Assembly: GCA_964567745.1 (NCBI GenBank)
Contig: CAZMNY010000018.1
Span: 83,927-147,926 of the forward strand
Length of the DNA stretch: 64,000 bases
Origin: CAZMNY01 sp964567745
GTDB taxonomy: Bacteria > Planctomycetota > Planctomycetia > Pirellulales > Pirellulaceae
Direction of reading: 5' to 3'
Shown here one piece after another: positions 43,101 to 50,520 of this stretch; position 1 is the first letter of the stretch, and the number at the start of each line of letters is the position of its first letter. The notes under the pieces were generated by a model, which was not told the DNA's origin, did no database searches, and saw nothing but the letters and a program-made list of their open reading frames with translations. The position numbers were made by a program, and so were the translations under genes.

Positions 43101-43929
43101 CCGGGTGCCCGAGCGCATTCGCGACGAGATGGCACCCTACGGGTTTTGCAAAGACGAGTGGGCCGATAACAAACATTGGCCCTACTATCTCTACATTCGC
43201 GCGGCCCGTCGGATGAAGGGAGAGGTCATCCTCACCGAAGCAGACGTTATTCACGATCGGGACAAGGAAGATGTGATCCACGTCGGCTCTCACTTCATCG
43301 ACTGCCACCACGCGGCACGCTACGTTTCCGACGCGGGCCACATCATCAACGAGGGACGGATTTGGAAAGTTGGGACGCGGTTCGACATTCCCTATCGCGC
43401 CATGACACCAAAGGCTGGCGAGTGTTCCAATTTGTTAGTACCGGTATGTTCCTCTGCCAGTCACGTCGCCTTCTGCACCATCCGGTTGGAACCCACCTGG
43501 ATGCACCTGGGCGAGGCGGCCGGGATCGCCGCGGCGCTTGCGGCCAAGTCCGGGAAATCGGTGCAGGCGGTTGACGTCAAATCGCTGCAGGCTCGCTTGC
43601 TGAAGTCAGGCATTCCACTTGAGCATCCCGTAGGTCCGATGGCCTATGAAAAGAAGCGCGGCAAACCCAGAACTTTCGCGCCTGACGATGTGGTGAAGGA
43701 ATTCTTTGCCAGCGCCGACAAGGACGGGGACGGGATGACATCGAAGTCCGAGTGGGATTCGGCGAGACCGACATGGAAATGGCTATTTGCACATATCGAC
43801 AAAGACAAGAACGGACAAATCGACCGAGCTGAGTACAGGGCTTGGCAAACCTACAAGAAGGAACATCCGGACTGGCACAAGTCCCTGCGGGATAGGCTCA
43901 ACCAGGGCGGTGTGAAGCAGCGCCCCTAA
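40027..43929 (+). CDS. Chimeric secreted protein: phosphoesterase + GH88/105 + FAD oxidoreductase + EF-hand
   Basis: The protein is 1300 aa with the signal peptide of the giant paralogues. Residues about 45-350 are a calcineurin-like phosphoesterase (AVLPDTQYY, HEGDIVQ, LGNHDMG, VLTHAY, CGHHAG). Residues about 365-700 match GH88/GH105 unsaturated uronyl hydrolases (WVRGTYYAGLLAMYE, HHFVDGLFTAPPALAMLYQM, WSRGNGWAFGGL). Residues about 708-1205 are an FAD-dependent oxidoreductase (VVVYGGTPGGITAAISAARE, RHVGGLTTSG). The C-terminus has two EF-hand loops (DKDGDGMTSKSEW, DKDKNGQIDRAEY). The frame is open throughout. These enzymes are normally separate proteins of polysaccharide-degradation loci, so this is an unusual fusion. 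Confidence 0.8.
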   Translation: MKIPNKIKPLLITLSLCCAAPLSVAGDEPAAPPQKQKATAHVAQTTEPFTIAVLPDTQYYCDCRLKLSAKWGNGDLRRYFYAQTEWVRDNQERLNIAFLVHEGDIVQADAPEEWVIAKNAMSVLDGKVPYCVCLGNHDMGFEKADNKYGGNIGVNRTTHFNTYFPRDKFAKRREFGGTFHPDRHDNSWYHFEAAGMKFLIMSLECKPRDEVLDWANQIVSKHPGHHVIVLTHAYMNASKSRNTGGGVKVQGNTGEQTWQKFVKKHKNIFMVLCGHHAGEAVRTDAGHHGNKVHQILCDYQEMNNGGESWLRYMTFVPEANKISIYTYNPLLDKFKNGPSSRFDLDYPMTLLPKARDDNALDKTNPVKALADRVRGHVNSQPLRFPNQHWVRGTYYAGLLAMYESTSDPAYLDDCMKWGKQVSWRINEQGGGPYESGAYPLICGQIWYGCYRAKKDELMMQPTLAFLEDPKVENPLSAPKEWYLENTGHHFVDGLFTAPPALAMLYQMTGEEKYANWMDACFWDVHEEIYDPDADLFYRDARSKPRKTKNGKKVLWSRGNGWAFGGLTRILKVLPREHPSYPKYKSLYMEMAESLAKRQQADGFWRSNLDDPEHFAMKESTGTGFFCYGIAWGINNGILNRERFLPVARKAWTALASVVNEDGQVGWSQPAGGGPGKVAEADTSKFGTGIFLLAASEIHLLFKNQGNKEYDVVVYGGTPGGITAAISAAREGASVVLLEQTRHVGGLTTSGLNRDECNHLDRQTLGGLCEQFIEEAVKRSNGRWTEGDSRTWQSGIAERVFLEMLKKAGVEVRYEQLLDRVGKDGTRITELRVQGGEIYRAKVFIDATYEGDLMAKAGVSYSVGRESADEYRESIAGVRYLDDKVAISPFDDAGKLLFGVMPGKPPIAGSASEVPICYNVRLNLTTDEGNRVPIEKPSSYDPMQHELLARALEAGLLKNLSSIIGIYPMGESSKRELNNRQFSIVSMSIPGAQTSWAEASFEEREAIHQEYRDYTHGMLWFLKTDPRVPERIRDEMAPYGFCKDEWADNKHWPYYLYIRAARRMKGEVILTEADVIHDRDKEDVIHVGSHFIDCHHAARYVSDAGHIINEGRIWKVGTRFDIPYRAMTPKAGECSNLLVPVCSSASHVAFCTIRLEPTWMHLGEAAGIAAALAAKSGKSVQAVDVKSLQARLLKSGIPLEHPVGPMAYEKKRGKPRTFAPDDVVKEFFASADKDGDGMTSKSEWDSARPTWKWLFAHIDKDKNGQIDRAEYRAWQTYKKEHPDWHKSLRDRLNQGGVKQRP

Positions 43930-44005
43930 CAGCAGGAAAAGGTGTCGGGAACCAATAACCGGATTTGGCTCCTGCCACCTTTTTGTTGCGATAAACTGCT
44001 AGATC

Positions 44006-44051
44006 GGAGGTTTTCGAAGATTTTCTATCCAGATTCTCTTCGGGTGGGGGT
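44006..44051 (+). promoter_or_regulatory. Conserved upstream motif, copy C
   Basis: GGAGGTTTTCGAAGATTTTC, then TATCCAGATTCTC and GGGTGGGGGT, aligns with copy A over its full length. It ends 10 bases before ATG 44062, which opens only a broken frame, so this promoter seems orphaned. Confidence 0.5.
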
Positions 44052-44061
44052 GTTTGGATAG

Positions 44062-44116
44062 ATGAACGATTTGTTTGACCCAGGTAAAGATCAAGCTCAA
44101 CGAAGACGACCTCCCC
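44062..44116 (+). pseudogene. Start-codon stub joined to a fragment of the giant gene 3' end
   Basis: After MNDLFD the DNA at 44077-44116 matches the 3' end of both giant genes (GACCCAGGTGAAGATCAAGC, then TCAACGAAGGCGACCTCCCC) in 38 of 40 bases, but in another frame. It looks like a recombination scar. Confidence 0.6.
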
Positions 44117-44309
44117 AACAGGAAACGATCACCCGCACCAGAAGGATTTTAATATCACCGCCGACAACGGCCGCGCGTGGCAACTTGAACTTCCAGCTGG
44201 CCAAGCGTGACCTTCTCATTGTTTTTTCGGGGAACCCCGACGACAGCGGGAGCCCGTTAGAATTGGTGATAATACCTTGTTGATGTGAGACCCAGGAATT
44301 CTTCCGCTG
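44117..44309. other. Region upstream of the second sigma gene
   Basis: No gene is supported. It contains the T-run/GGGAA motif at 44219-44252 that resembles the one before the FecR-LamG gene. Confidence 0.4.
44219..44252 (+). promoter_or_regulatory. Putative ECF-type promoter motif E
   Basis: TTGTTTTTTCGGGGAACCCC, then GACGACAGCGGGAG, lies 57 bases upstream of the sigma start. The similar motif D (44868-44902) precedes the FecR gene. GGGAAC-like boxes are usual at ECF -35 sites. Confidence 0.45.
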
Positions 44310-44846
44310 ATGGAACATGAAAAGCCGGAGAACGTCGAGGAACAGTTCGTGCAGATGTTTGCCGGACACGAGCGGGACCTGCGCGCGTTCGTTCGGTCGA
44401 TGGGGCTGGACTGGAATGCCGCCGACGATGTGATGCAGACGGTCAGTCTGGTGATGTGGCGGAAGTGGCATGAATTTGATGTCGATACGGATTTCATGAA
44501 GTGGGCTCGGGTGATCACGCGATTCGAGGTGCTGAAGTACCGCCGCAAGATGGCGAGGGACCGGCATGTCTTCCGTGAAGATGTCATGGAGTTGCTGGCA
44601 GGGGTCGCGGAAGAGTTGGGCGCCAGCAGTTCAAGTGAGGACTACCGGGACGCGTTGCAGGCATGCCTGAAGTCACTTCCGGAGAAGTCAGGAGGCCTGA
44701 TCCGAGCAGCGTACGCCGGAGACCGAACAATTCGCGAAGTCGCCGACGACATCGGTCAATCCGCGCCCGCGTTCTACAAGACGCTCAATCGGATACGAGA
44801 GAAGCTCCGCCATTGCGTTCAGCAGCGTCTGGGTGCGATGTCTTAG
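44310..44846 (+). CDS. ECF-type RNA polymerase sigma factor (second)
   Basis: The protein is 178 aa. Region 2 is seen at about residues 10-85 (QMFAGHERDLRAFVRSMGLD, AADDVMQTVSLVMWRKWHEF, DFMKWARVITRFEVLKYRRK). Region 4 spans about 115-170 (ACLKSLPEKSGGLIRAAYAG, REVADDIGQSAPAFYKTLNR). It belongs to the same ECF group as the sigma factor at 10827 but is clearly a different paralogue. It stands 65 bases before a FecR-LamG gene. A 32-base copy of its start region lies at 63064. It likely controls the following cytochrome/DUF1501 cluster. Confidence 0.9.
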   Translation: MEHEKPENVEEQFVQMFAGHERDLRAFVRSMGLDWNAADDVMQTVSLVMWRKWHEFDVDTDFMKWARVITRFEVLKYRRKMARDRHVFREDVMELLAGVAEELGASSSSEDYRDALQACLKSLPEKSGGLIRAAYAGDRTIREVADDIGQSAPAFYKTLNRIREKLRHCVQQRLGAMS

Positions 44847-44867
44847 CAACCGGCCCCCGGAAAGTAT

Positions 44868-44902
44868 TTGTTTTTTTCGGGCAATCTTCCGGCGGTCGGG
44901 AG
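44868..44902 (+). promoter_or_regulatory. Putative ECF-type promoter motif D
   Basis: TTGTTTTTTTCGGGCAATCT, then TCCGGCGGTCGGGAG, between the sigma and FecR genes, resembles motif E. Its last GGGAG lies 9 bases before the FecR start and can serve as ribosome-binding site. Confidence 0.4.
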
Positions 44903-44911
44903 TTTGTTCGT

Positions 44912-46570
44912 ATGGACAATGATCGCCTCAACGAATTAGCACTCGCCCACCTTGACGGACGGATCTCGGACAGCGACTTTGCTGAATTGCAGCAACTGCT
45001 GGAATCAGAGGCCGGTGCGCGTACCCGATATGCGGAAATGGCACGGCTTGACGCAGAACTGCGGGAGTCCGGCGGGGCGGTGGACGAACCTGCTCGTGAA
45101 AAATCGCCGCAGCTATCAAGCTGGTCTCGTATGCCACGAGTCGCTCAGGCGCTTGTCATCGCCGCCGCTATTCTGGTTTTGTTGATACCGACATGGATGC
45201 TGATTTGGCCTGCGAGGCCGGGCGGCGGCGAATTTCCGGAAACAACGGGTTCGCCTCGGTCTGTGCCTGTGCGGAGTATCGCGGTCATCTCGGCCGAAGC
45301 CGATGCGGTTTGGATTGCTGACGGCGAAAAGCGATTCGGCAAAGGCACGGCTCTCGAGCCAGGAAAGCTGTCGCTGATTCGCGGACTGGCGCAAATTGAC
45401 TTTTTCAGTGGCGCTTCGGTCACCCTGGAAGGGCCGGCCGAGATCGAGTTGCGAAGTAGCGATTTGGCGATCCTGCACAGCGGTCGCGTGCGAGCTGATG
45501 TTCCGCCGGCGGCTCGGGGTTTTGAAATTCAAACCGCAGACGTGCGGCTTGAGGACTTAGGAACGAGCTTTGGTGTTTCTGCTGGCGCAGACGGCAAAGC
45601 GGAGATCGTCGTGTTTGATGGCGAGGTCCGCGCGATCGATCGCAGCGGAGATGCCGTTTCCCTATTCGCTGGCGATGCAGCGCATCTTGCTGGCGGCAAA
45701 TCTTCCAAGGCAGTAGCCGCAGACATCGAAGCATTTGCAGGCATCGCGGCCGTGATCGAGAAATCTGGTGGAGTTGACGAGACGCGATATGCGAGTTGGA
45801 AAGCGTCCGCGAGCGAGCGACGAAATGATTCGCGTCTGATTGCGTATTACGATTTTGAAGGCCTGACCGACGCGACTCGCCGATTGCCAAATCGGGCAAT
45901 CGGCGGTACAGGAGGTGAATTGGATGGGGGTATTGTCGGTGCCCGTGTCACCCAAGGCAGGTGGCCTGGCAAGACGGCTCTTGACTTCCGGGGGGAAGGT
46001 GATCGTGTGCGATTCAACATTCCCGGTGAGTTCGATGCCATCACGCTCTATGCCTGGGTTCGCATCGACGCGTTGGATCGCGAACTGAACTCGTTATTCC
46101 TGACCGACCATTACGACGCCGGTGAGTTCCATTGGCAATTGTCGAGTCTTGGGGCGCTGCACTTCTCGACGAGTCCTGTAGGCGTTCCGCCCCCGCCACC
46201 CGGCCAGTCGCAAGCGACAGGGAAGCAGGTAGAAGCCCACAACCGTTGGTTCTGGTCGGAAGAGTTCTGGGACATCAGGCAGAGTGGGCAATGGTTCTTG
46301 CTGGCGACCACCGTCAGTGGCAGCGCCCGGGGATCGGTTACTCACTACATCAACGGCCAGCGTGTTGGGTTCAGTGGCGGCACGAATATGGATCAGCCTC
46401 TGCCGAAAATGCGAATCGGCGGCGCTGACCTCGGTAATTGGACCGACCCTATCTGGCCAGATTCGAGTGCTATTCGTTCCTTGAACGGACGCATCGACGA
46501 ATTCGCGATCTACTCCGCCGCGCTCTCCGCCAATGAGATTCGGAAGATCTACGAACAAGGCCGGCCATGA
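44912..46570 (+). CDS. FecR-like regulator with C-terminal LamG domain
   Basis: The protein is 552 aa; I chose ATG 44912 (GGGAG upstream). The N-terminus has the planctomycete anti-sigma-like region (MDNDRLNELALAHLDGRISD). A membrane helix is at about residues 76-96 (ALVIAAAILVLLIPTWMLIW). The FecR domain spans about 120-240 (IDFFSGASVTLEGPAEIELR, LEDLGTSFGVSAG, VFDGEVRAIDR). A concanavalin/LamG domain covers about 310-545 (LIAYYDFEGLTDATRRLPNR, SLNGRIDEFAIYSAALSANE). The LamG part probably binds an extracellular glycan and the N-terminus holds the sigma factor. Its stop overlaps the next start (ATGA). Confidence 0.88.
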   Translation: MDNDRLNELALAHLDGRISDSDFAELQQLLESEAGARTRYAEMARLDAELRESGGAVDEPAREKSPQLSSWSRMPRVAQALVIAAAILVLLIPTWMLIWPARPGGGEFPETTGSPRSVPVRSIAVISAEADAVWIADGEKRFGKGTALEPGKLSLIRGLAQIDFFSGASVTLEGPAEIELRSSDLAILHSGRVRADVPPAARGFEIQTADVRLEDLGTSFGVSAGADGKAEIVVFDGEVRAIDRSGDAVSLFAGDAAHLAGGKSSKAVAADIEAFAGIAAVIEKSGGVDETRYASWKASASERRNDSRLIAYYDFEGLTDATRRLPNRAIGGTGGELDGGIVGARVTQGRWPGKTALDFRGEGDRVRFNIPGEFDAITLYAWVRIDALDRELNSLFLTDHYDAGEFHWQLSSLGALHFSTSPVGVPPPPPGQSQATGKQVEAHNRWFWSEEFWDIRQSGQWFLLATTVSGSARGSVTHYINGQRVGFSGGTNMDQPLPKMRIGGADLGNWTDPIWPDSSAIRSLNGRIDEFAIYSAALSANEIRKIYEQGRP

Positions 46571-49500
46571 ATCCGAATTCATATTTCGTCTGGAATGATG
46601 ACAAGTGGGGCATCATTCTGATGAACTTGTTGGCTTTCACGCTTTCCTTTGGCCTCGGAACGACAAGTCTGTTCGCGCAGTCAGCCGACTCCAGCAGCGA
46701 CAGATTGCCGATCGAGGTAATTAGCGGGGAATCTCCATTCGCAGAAAACGCGCAATGGCATCAACTCAGCGGTGGACACGCTGGCTGCGAAGGAGCGCAA
46801 TGGGAGATCCGAAATGACAAGCTGACGCTGATGTACGCCGCCCACCACGATCGGCTGGCATACCGTTGGACTGAGGCGAGCGGACTGACGATCTGGCGAG
46901 ATGACTCTCCAGAGGCAACCTCGTTTAGGCCTGACGGCAAGGGCGGCTACTACGTTGTCGAGCAAACGACGCGACAACTCGTTCGCTGGAATGCGGACGG
47001 AAAGAGAGTCGCAATTCTGGCGGATCGCTTCGAGGGCAAACGCCTCAATCGTCCCAATGATTGTGTTGTCCATTCGGATGGTGGCGTCTGGTTCACGGAC
47101 CCTAACTTCCTTTTCGGGGTGCGCCCCAACGAAATGCAGGAACTCGATGGTCAGTTAGTCTTTCGTTTTGATCCCAAAGACCGTTCTCTTCGCAAGGTCG
47201 TGAGTGGATTGAGACTGCCCAACGGGATTGTGTTTTCGCCAGACGAGAAATGGTTGTTCGTGACCGACAGCGCAAGCAACAACCTTTATCGGTGGCCGAT
47301 CGAGAGCAAAAAAGCGTTAGGCAAGAGAGAAGTCTTTGCCACGTTCTCCGGGATGGGAAACGACGGAATCGCTTTTGATCCATACGGCCGGCTCTGGTGC
47401 TGCACGAAAGCCGGTATTGTCATCTTGAGTCCGTCTGCCAAGACGCTTGCTCTCATCAAAACGCCCAACAAGCCGACGTCGATTGCATTCGCACCCGCAC
47501 CATTGCGGATGGTTTGCGTAACCACGCGCGATGCGTGCTACATCACCAAATTAGAAACGCCCTTCGATACTCGCGATAACGTATCAAGTGGGCCAAAAAT
47601 TCACAGCGTGAAAGAAACGCAAAGAGTCGATTCTGAGATTCTGTTTGTGCGCCGGATCGGACCACTGCTGCGTGAAAAGTGTCTCGGCTGTCATGGCAGC
47701 GCCCCTGATGAAATAGAAGGTTCGCTGGACGTTCGGTCGATCGCGACTTTGCTCGCTGGCGGAGACAGCGGCGAACCGTCCATCGTAGCGGGGAAACCTG
47801 ACGAGAGTCCGCTGTATCTGGCCTCGACGCGGCAGAGTAGCGATTGGTCCGAGATGCCTCCGAAGGAAGCAGAACAGTTATCTGCCGAACAACTATCGTG
47901 GCTGCGGGATTGGATCACATCCGGGGCAGCGTGGCCCGATGCCGCGCGAAGGAAAGAGATCGAAACTGAATACCAGAATTCATGGTCGGCCGAGGACGGA
48001 AGCAGCGTCAGGACTTCAGGTGGTCTGGACGAAAATTGGACCAATCGCAAGTACGATCCAGCGGGACTGTGGGCATACCAACCACTTCACATTGATGAAG
48101 CCCAGTGGCAAAGACATGAAGGCCGTAGTCCCATCGATGTACTGATTGATGAAGCGTTGCCTGACGAGTTGGCTGTTGCACCGAGAGCCGATCGAAGAAC
48201 ACTGATCCGGCGAGCCACGTATGACTTGACGGGCTTACCGGCGACTCCCGAAGAAGTCGATGCGTTTGTCAACGATTCCGGGTCCGATCAACAGGCCTTC
48301 GCCAAAGTCGTTGATCGATTGTTGAAATCACCCCACTATGGCGAGCGGATGGCACAGCATTGGCTGGATGTCGTCCGCTACGCCGACTCATCGGGCTTTG
48401 CGAACGACTATGAACGTGGGAATGCCTGGCGATATCGCGATTACGTTGTTCGTTCATTCAACGATGACAAGCCGTATGCTCAGTTCATTCGTGAACAGAT
48501 CGCGGGCGACGAACTGTATCCCAACGATCCAGAAATGATCGTGGCGACTGGTTTTCTCCGCATGGGCCCATGGGAGTTGACCGCCATGGAAGTCGCCAGG
48601 GTAGCGCGCCAGCGATTTCTCGATGATGTGACCAACAGCGTTGGTGAGACCTTTCTGGCCCATTCCTTGCAATGTGCGCGTTGCCACGACCACAAGTTCG
48701 ATCCTGTCCCCACGCGAGACTATTATTCCATCCAGGCAGTGTTTGCGACGACACAACTGGCAGAGCGCAAAGCCGAGTTTTTACCCAACGAAAACACGAC
48801 AGGTTTTGACGAGCAGGCCTACCTCAAGCTGAAACTGCAAACACATCAGCAGACTCTTGACGAACTTGACTCGGTACTCTTGGACAATGCCCAGACCTGG
48901 TACCGACAAAAGGGGAAATCGTCGGAGTCGTGGGATCGTGCGATTGCCGACCTCAAAGCGAAGGGTCACAAGAAGAACCTTTTTAGTACCGCTCGATCTG
49001 CGATGAGTGGAGCGGGTATCTCAGAAAGTGACTATCCGCCAAAGCTGGTTGGCTTTACTTCGGAGCAATTTGGACGCGAACGCATCGCGAGGAAAGGGAT
49101 TGAGCGTCTGAGATGGGAGCTTGAGCGGTATCAGCCGTATGCACTCGCTGTCTACAACGGTCGAACGAAAGACGTGAAGAGTGTCTACGCGCCGACGCGA
49201 GTCCCTAACGACCCTCTCAAGAACGGCGAACTTGAAAGAACCGCGATCTTGACCGGTGGCGACCCGTTTTCGCCGAGCCAGTCCGTTTCGCCAGGGACGC
49301 TAAGTGTTCTCAACGACCAAGTCGCTCCGTCGATTCCCAACACCATTGAAGGACGGCGCGCCGCACTTGCACGCTGGATCGCCGACACGAAGAATCCTCT
49401 CACCACCCGAGTGATCGCCAATCGACTTTGGCTCTGGCACTTTGGCAAGGCAATCGCCGGAAATCCAAACAATTTTGGATCGACTGGGCAGCGACCAACA

Positions 49501-50388
49501 CATCCACGTCTTCTCGACTGGCTGGCATCGACGTTCGTCCAGGAGGGCTGGTCGATGAAAGCGATGCATCGTCGCATCATGCTGTCCGATGCCTATTGCA
49601 GGTCGGGCACCCATCCCGACCCAAAGCGATTGCAAGAGCTCGATCCGGAGGGAATTAGCTACGCCGTCTTTCAACCACGACGCCTGAGTGCCGAAGAGTT
49701 ACGGGATTCGATGCTGGCCATCACAGGTGAACTCAATCCGAGGCTTGGTGGCATTCCCTGTCGACCCGAAATCAGCCAGGAAGTCGCACTTCAACCGCGA
49801 CAGGTGATGGGAACGTTCGCAGCCGCGTGGACGCCCAATCCATTGCCAGATCAAAGACATCGCCGCTCGATTTATGTGCTCAAGCTGCGTGGTCTGATCG
49901 ACCCGATGCTGGAAGTCTTCAATTCGCCCGCCCCAGATTTCTCCTGTGAGCAGCGCGAAACATCGACTGTCACACCACAGGTCTTCAACTTGTTCAACGG
50001 CCAGAACACGCACAGCCGCGCATTATCACTGGCTGCACGTGTCTTGAAGGAAACCGAGGACGACCGCGACGCGATCAGACGATGCTTTCAACTGACGCTA
50101 ATGCGTGAACCGACGCCGACCGAGTTGGAGGAATTCCTCTCGCACTGGCACGAGACAGAGAGTTCGTTGCCTGCCGACGCGCCTGATCGAAACGCTCCGC
50201 CACTGGAAGTCCTCCGGGAAGCGGTTGAGGAAAACACGGGTGAGAAGTTCACGTTTGTGGAACAGCTCTATTCCAACACCGACTTCGTTCCCGACCTGCA
50301 ACCGGCCGACGTCGATCGTCGTACACGCGCGTTGTCAGACGTCTGTTTGGTGATTCTTAATTCGAACGAGTTCGTGTATGTGTATTAA
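46567..50388 (+). CDS. SMP-30 propeller fused to a DUF1549/DUF1553 cytochrome-type protein
   Basis: The protein is 1273 aa. The membrane/signal segment (GIILMNLLAFTLSFGLGTTS) starts about 15 residues in, so the real start could be ATG 46621. Residues about 55-340 are an SMP-30/gluconolactonase-like propeller (NRPNDCVVHSDGGVWFTDPN, LPNGIVFSPDEKWLFVTDSA). A planctomycete cytochrome domain carries CLGCHG near 371. DUF1549 follows at about 520-715 (RRATYDLTGLPATPEEVDAF, QHWLDVVRYADSSGF) with a second haem motif CARCHDHKFDPV. DUF1553 spans about 920-1190 (TTRVIANRLWLWHFGKAIAG). The family's substrate is unknown. The SMP-30 fusion suggests a sugar-acid link. Confidence 0.85.
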   Translation: MNPNSYFVWNDDKWGIILMNLLAFTLSFGLGTTSLFAQSADSSSDRLPIEVISGESPFAENAQWHQLSGGHAGCEGAQWEIRNDKLTLMYAAHHDRLAYRWTEASGLTIWRDDSPEATSFRPDGKGGYYVVEQTTRQLVRWNADGKRVAILADRFEGKRLNRPNDCVVHSDGGVWFTDPNFLFGVRPNEMQELDGQLVFRFDPKDRSLRKVVSGLRLPNGIVFSPDEKWLFVTDSASNNLYRWPIESKKALGKREVFATFSGMGNDGIAFDPYGRLWCCTKAGIVILSPSAKTLALIKTPNKPTSIAFAPAPLRMVCVTTRDACYITKLETPFDTRDNVSSGPKIHSVKETQRVDSEILFVRRIGPLLREKCLGCHGSAPDEIEGSLDVRSIATLLAGGDSGEPSIVAGKPDESPLYLASTRQSSDWSEMPPKEAEQLSAEQLSWLRDWITSGAAWPDAARRKEIETEYQNSWSAEDGSSVRTSGGLDENWTNRKYDPAGLWAYQPLHIDEAQWQRHEGRSPIDVLIDEALPDELAVAPRADRRTLIRRATYDLTGLPATPEEVDAFVNDSGSDQQAFAKVVDRLLKSPHYGERMAQHWLDVVRYADSSGFANDYERGNAWRYRDYVVRSFNDDKPYAQFIREQIAGDELYPNDPEMIVATGFLRMGPWELTAMEVARVARQRFLDDVTNSVGETFLAHSLQCARCHDHKFDPVPTRDYYSIQAVFATTQLAERKAEFLPNENTTGFDEQAYLKLKLQTHQQTLDELDSVLLDNAQTWYRQKGKSSESWDRAIADLKAKGHKKNLFSTARSAMSGAGISESDYPPKLVGFTSEQFGRERIARKGIERLRWELERYQPYALAVYNGRTKDVKSVYAPTRVPNDPLKNGELERTAILTGGDPFSPSQSVSPGTLSVLNDQVAPSIPNTIEGRRAALARWIADTKNPLTTRVIANRLWLWHFGKAIAGNPNNFGSTGQRPTHPRLLDWLASTFVQEGWSMKAMHRRIMLSDAYCRSGTHPDPKRLQELDPEGISYAVFQPRRLSAEELRDSMLAITGELNPRLGGIPCRPEISQEVALQPRQVMGTFAAAWTPNPLPDQRHRRSIYVLKLRGLIDPMLEVFNSPAPDFSCEQRETSTVTPQVFNLFNGQNTHSRALSLAARVLKETEDDRDAIRRCFQLTLMREPTPTELEEFLSHWHETESSLPADAPDRNAPPLEVLREAVEENTGEKFTFVEQLYSNTDFVPDLQPADVDRRTRALSDVCLVILNSNEFVYVY

Positions 50389-50518
50389 ATGGTTGGTCGT
50401 CACGACCCTGTTGTGCGCCACTGTTGCGTGCGCGGACGAGCGACCGAATGTCTTGTGGATCATGGCCGATGAGCTTCGTCCTCAGCTTGGCTGCTACGGG
50501 GACGACGTGGAGAAATAG
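50378..50518 (+). pseudogene. Truncated sulfatase (N-terminal stub)
   Basis: Overlapping the end of the preceding gene, ATG 50378 opens a signal peptide (IKWLVVTTLLCATVACADER) and the first sulfatase strand (RPNVLWIMADELRPQLGCYG), then stops after 46 residues at TAG. The catalytic CxPxR motif and the rest are missing. The next gene starts 3 bases after the stop. Confidence 0.7.
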
Positions 50519-50520
50519 TC

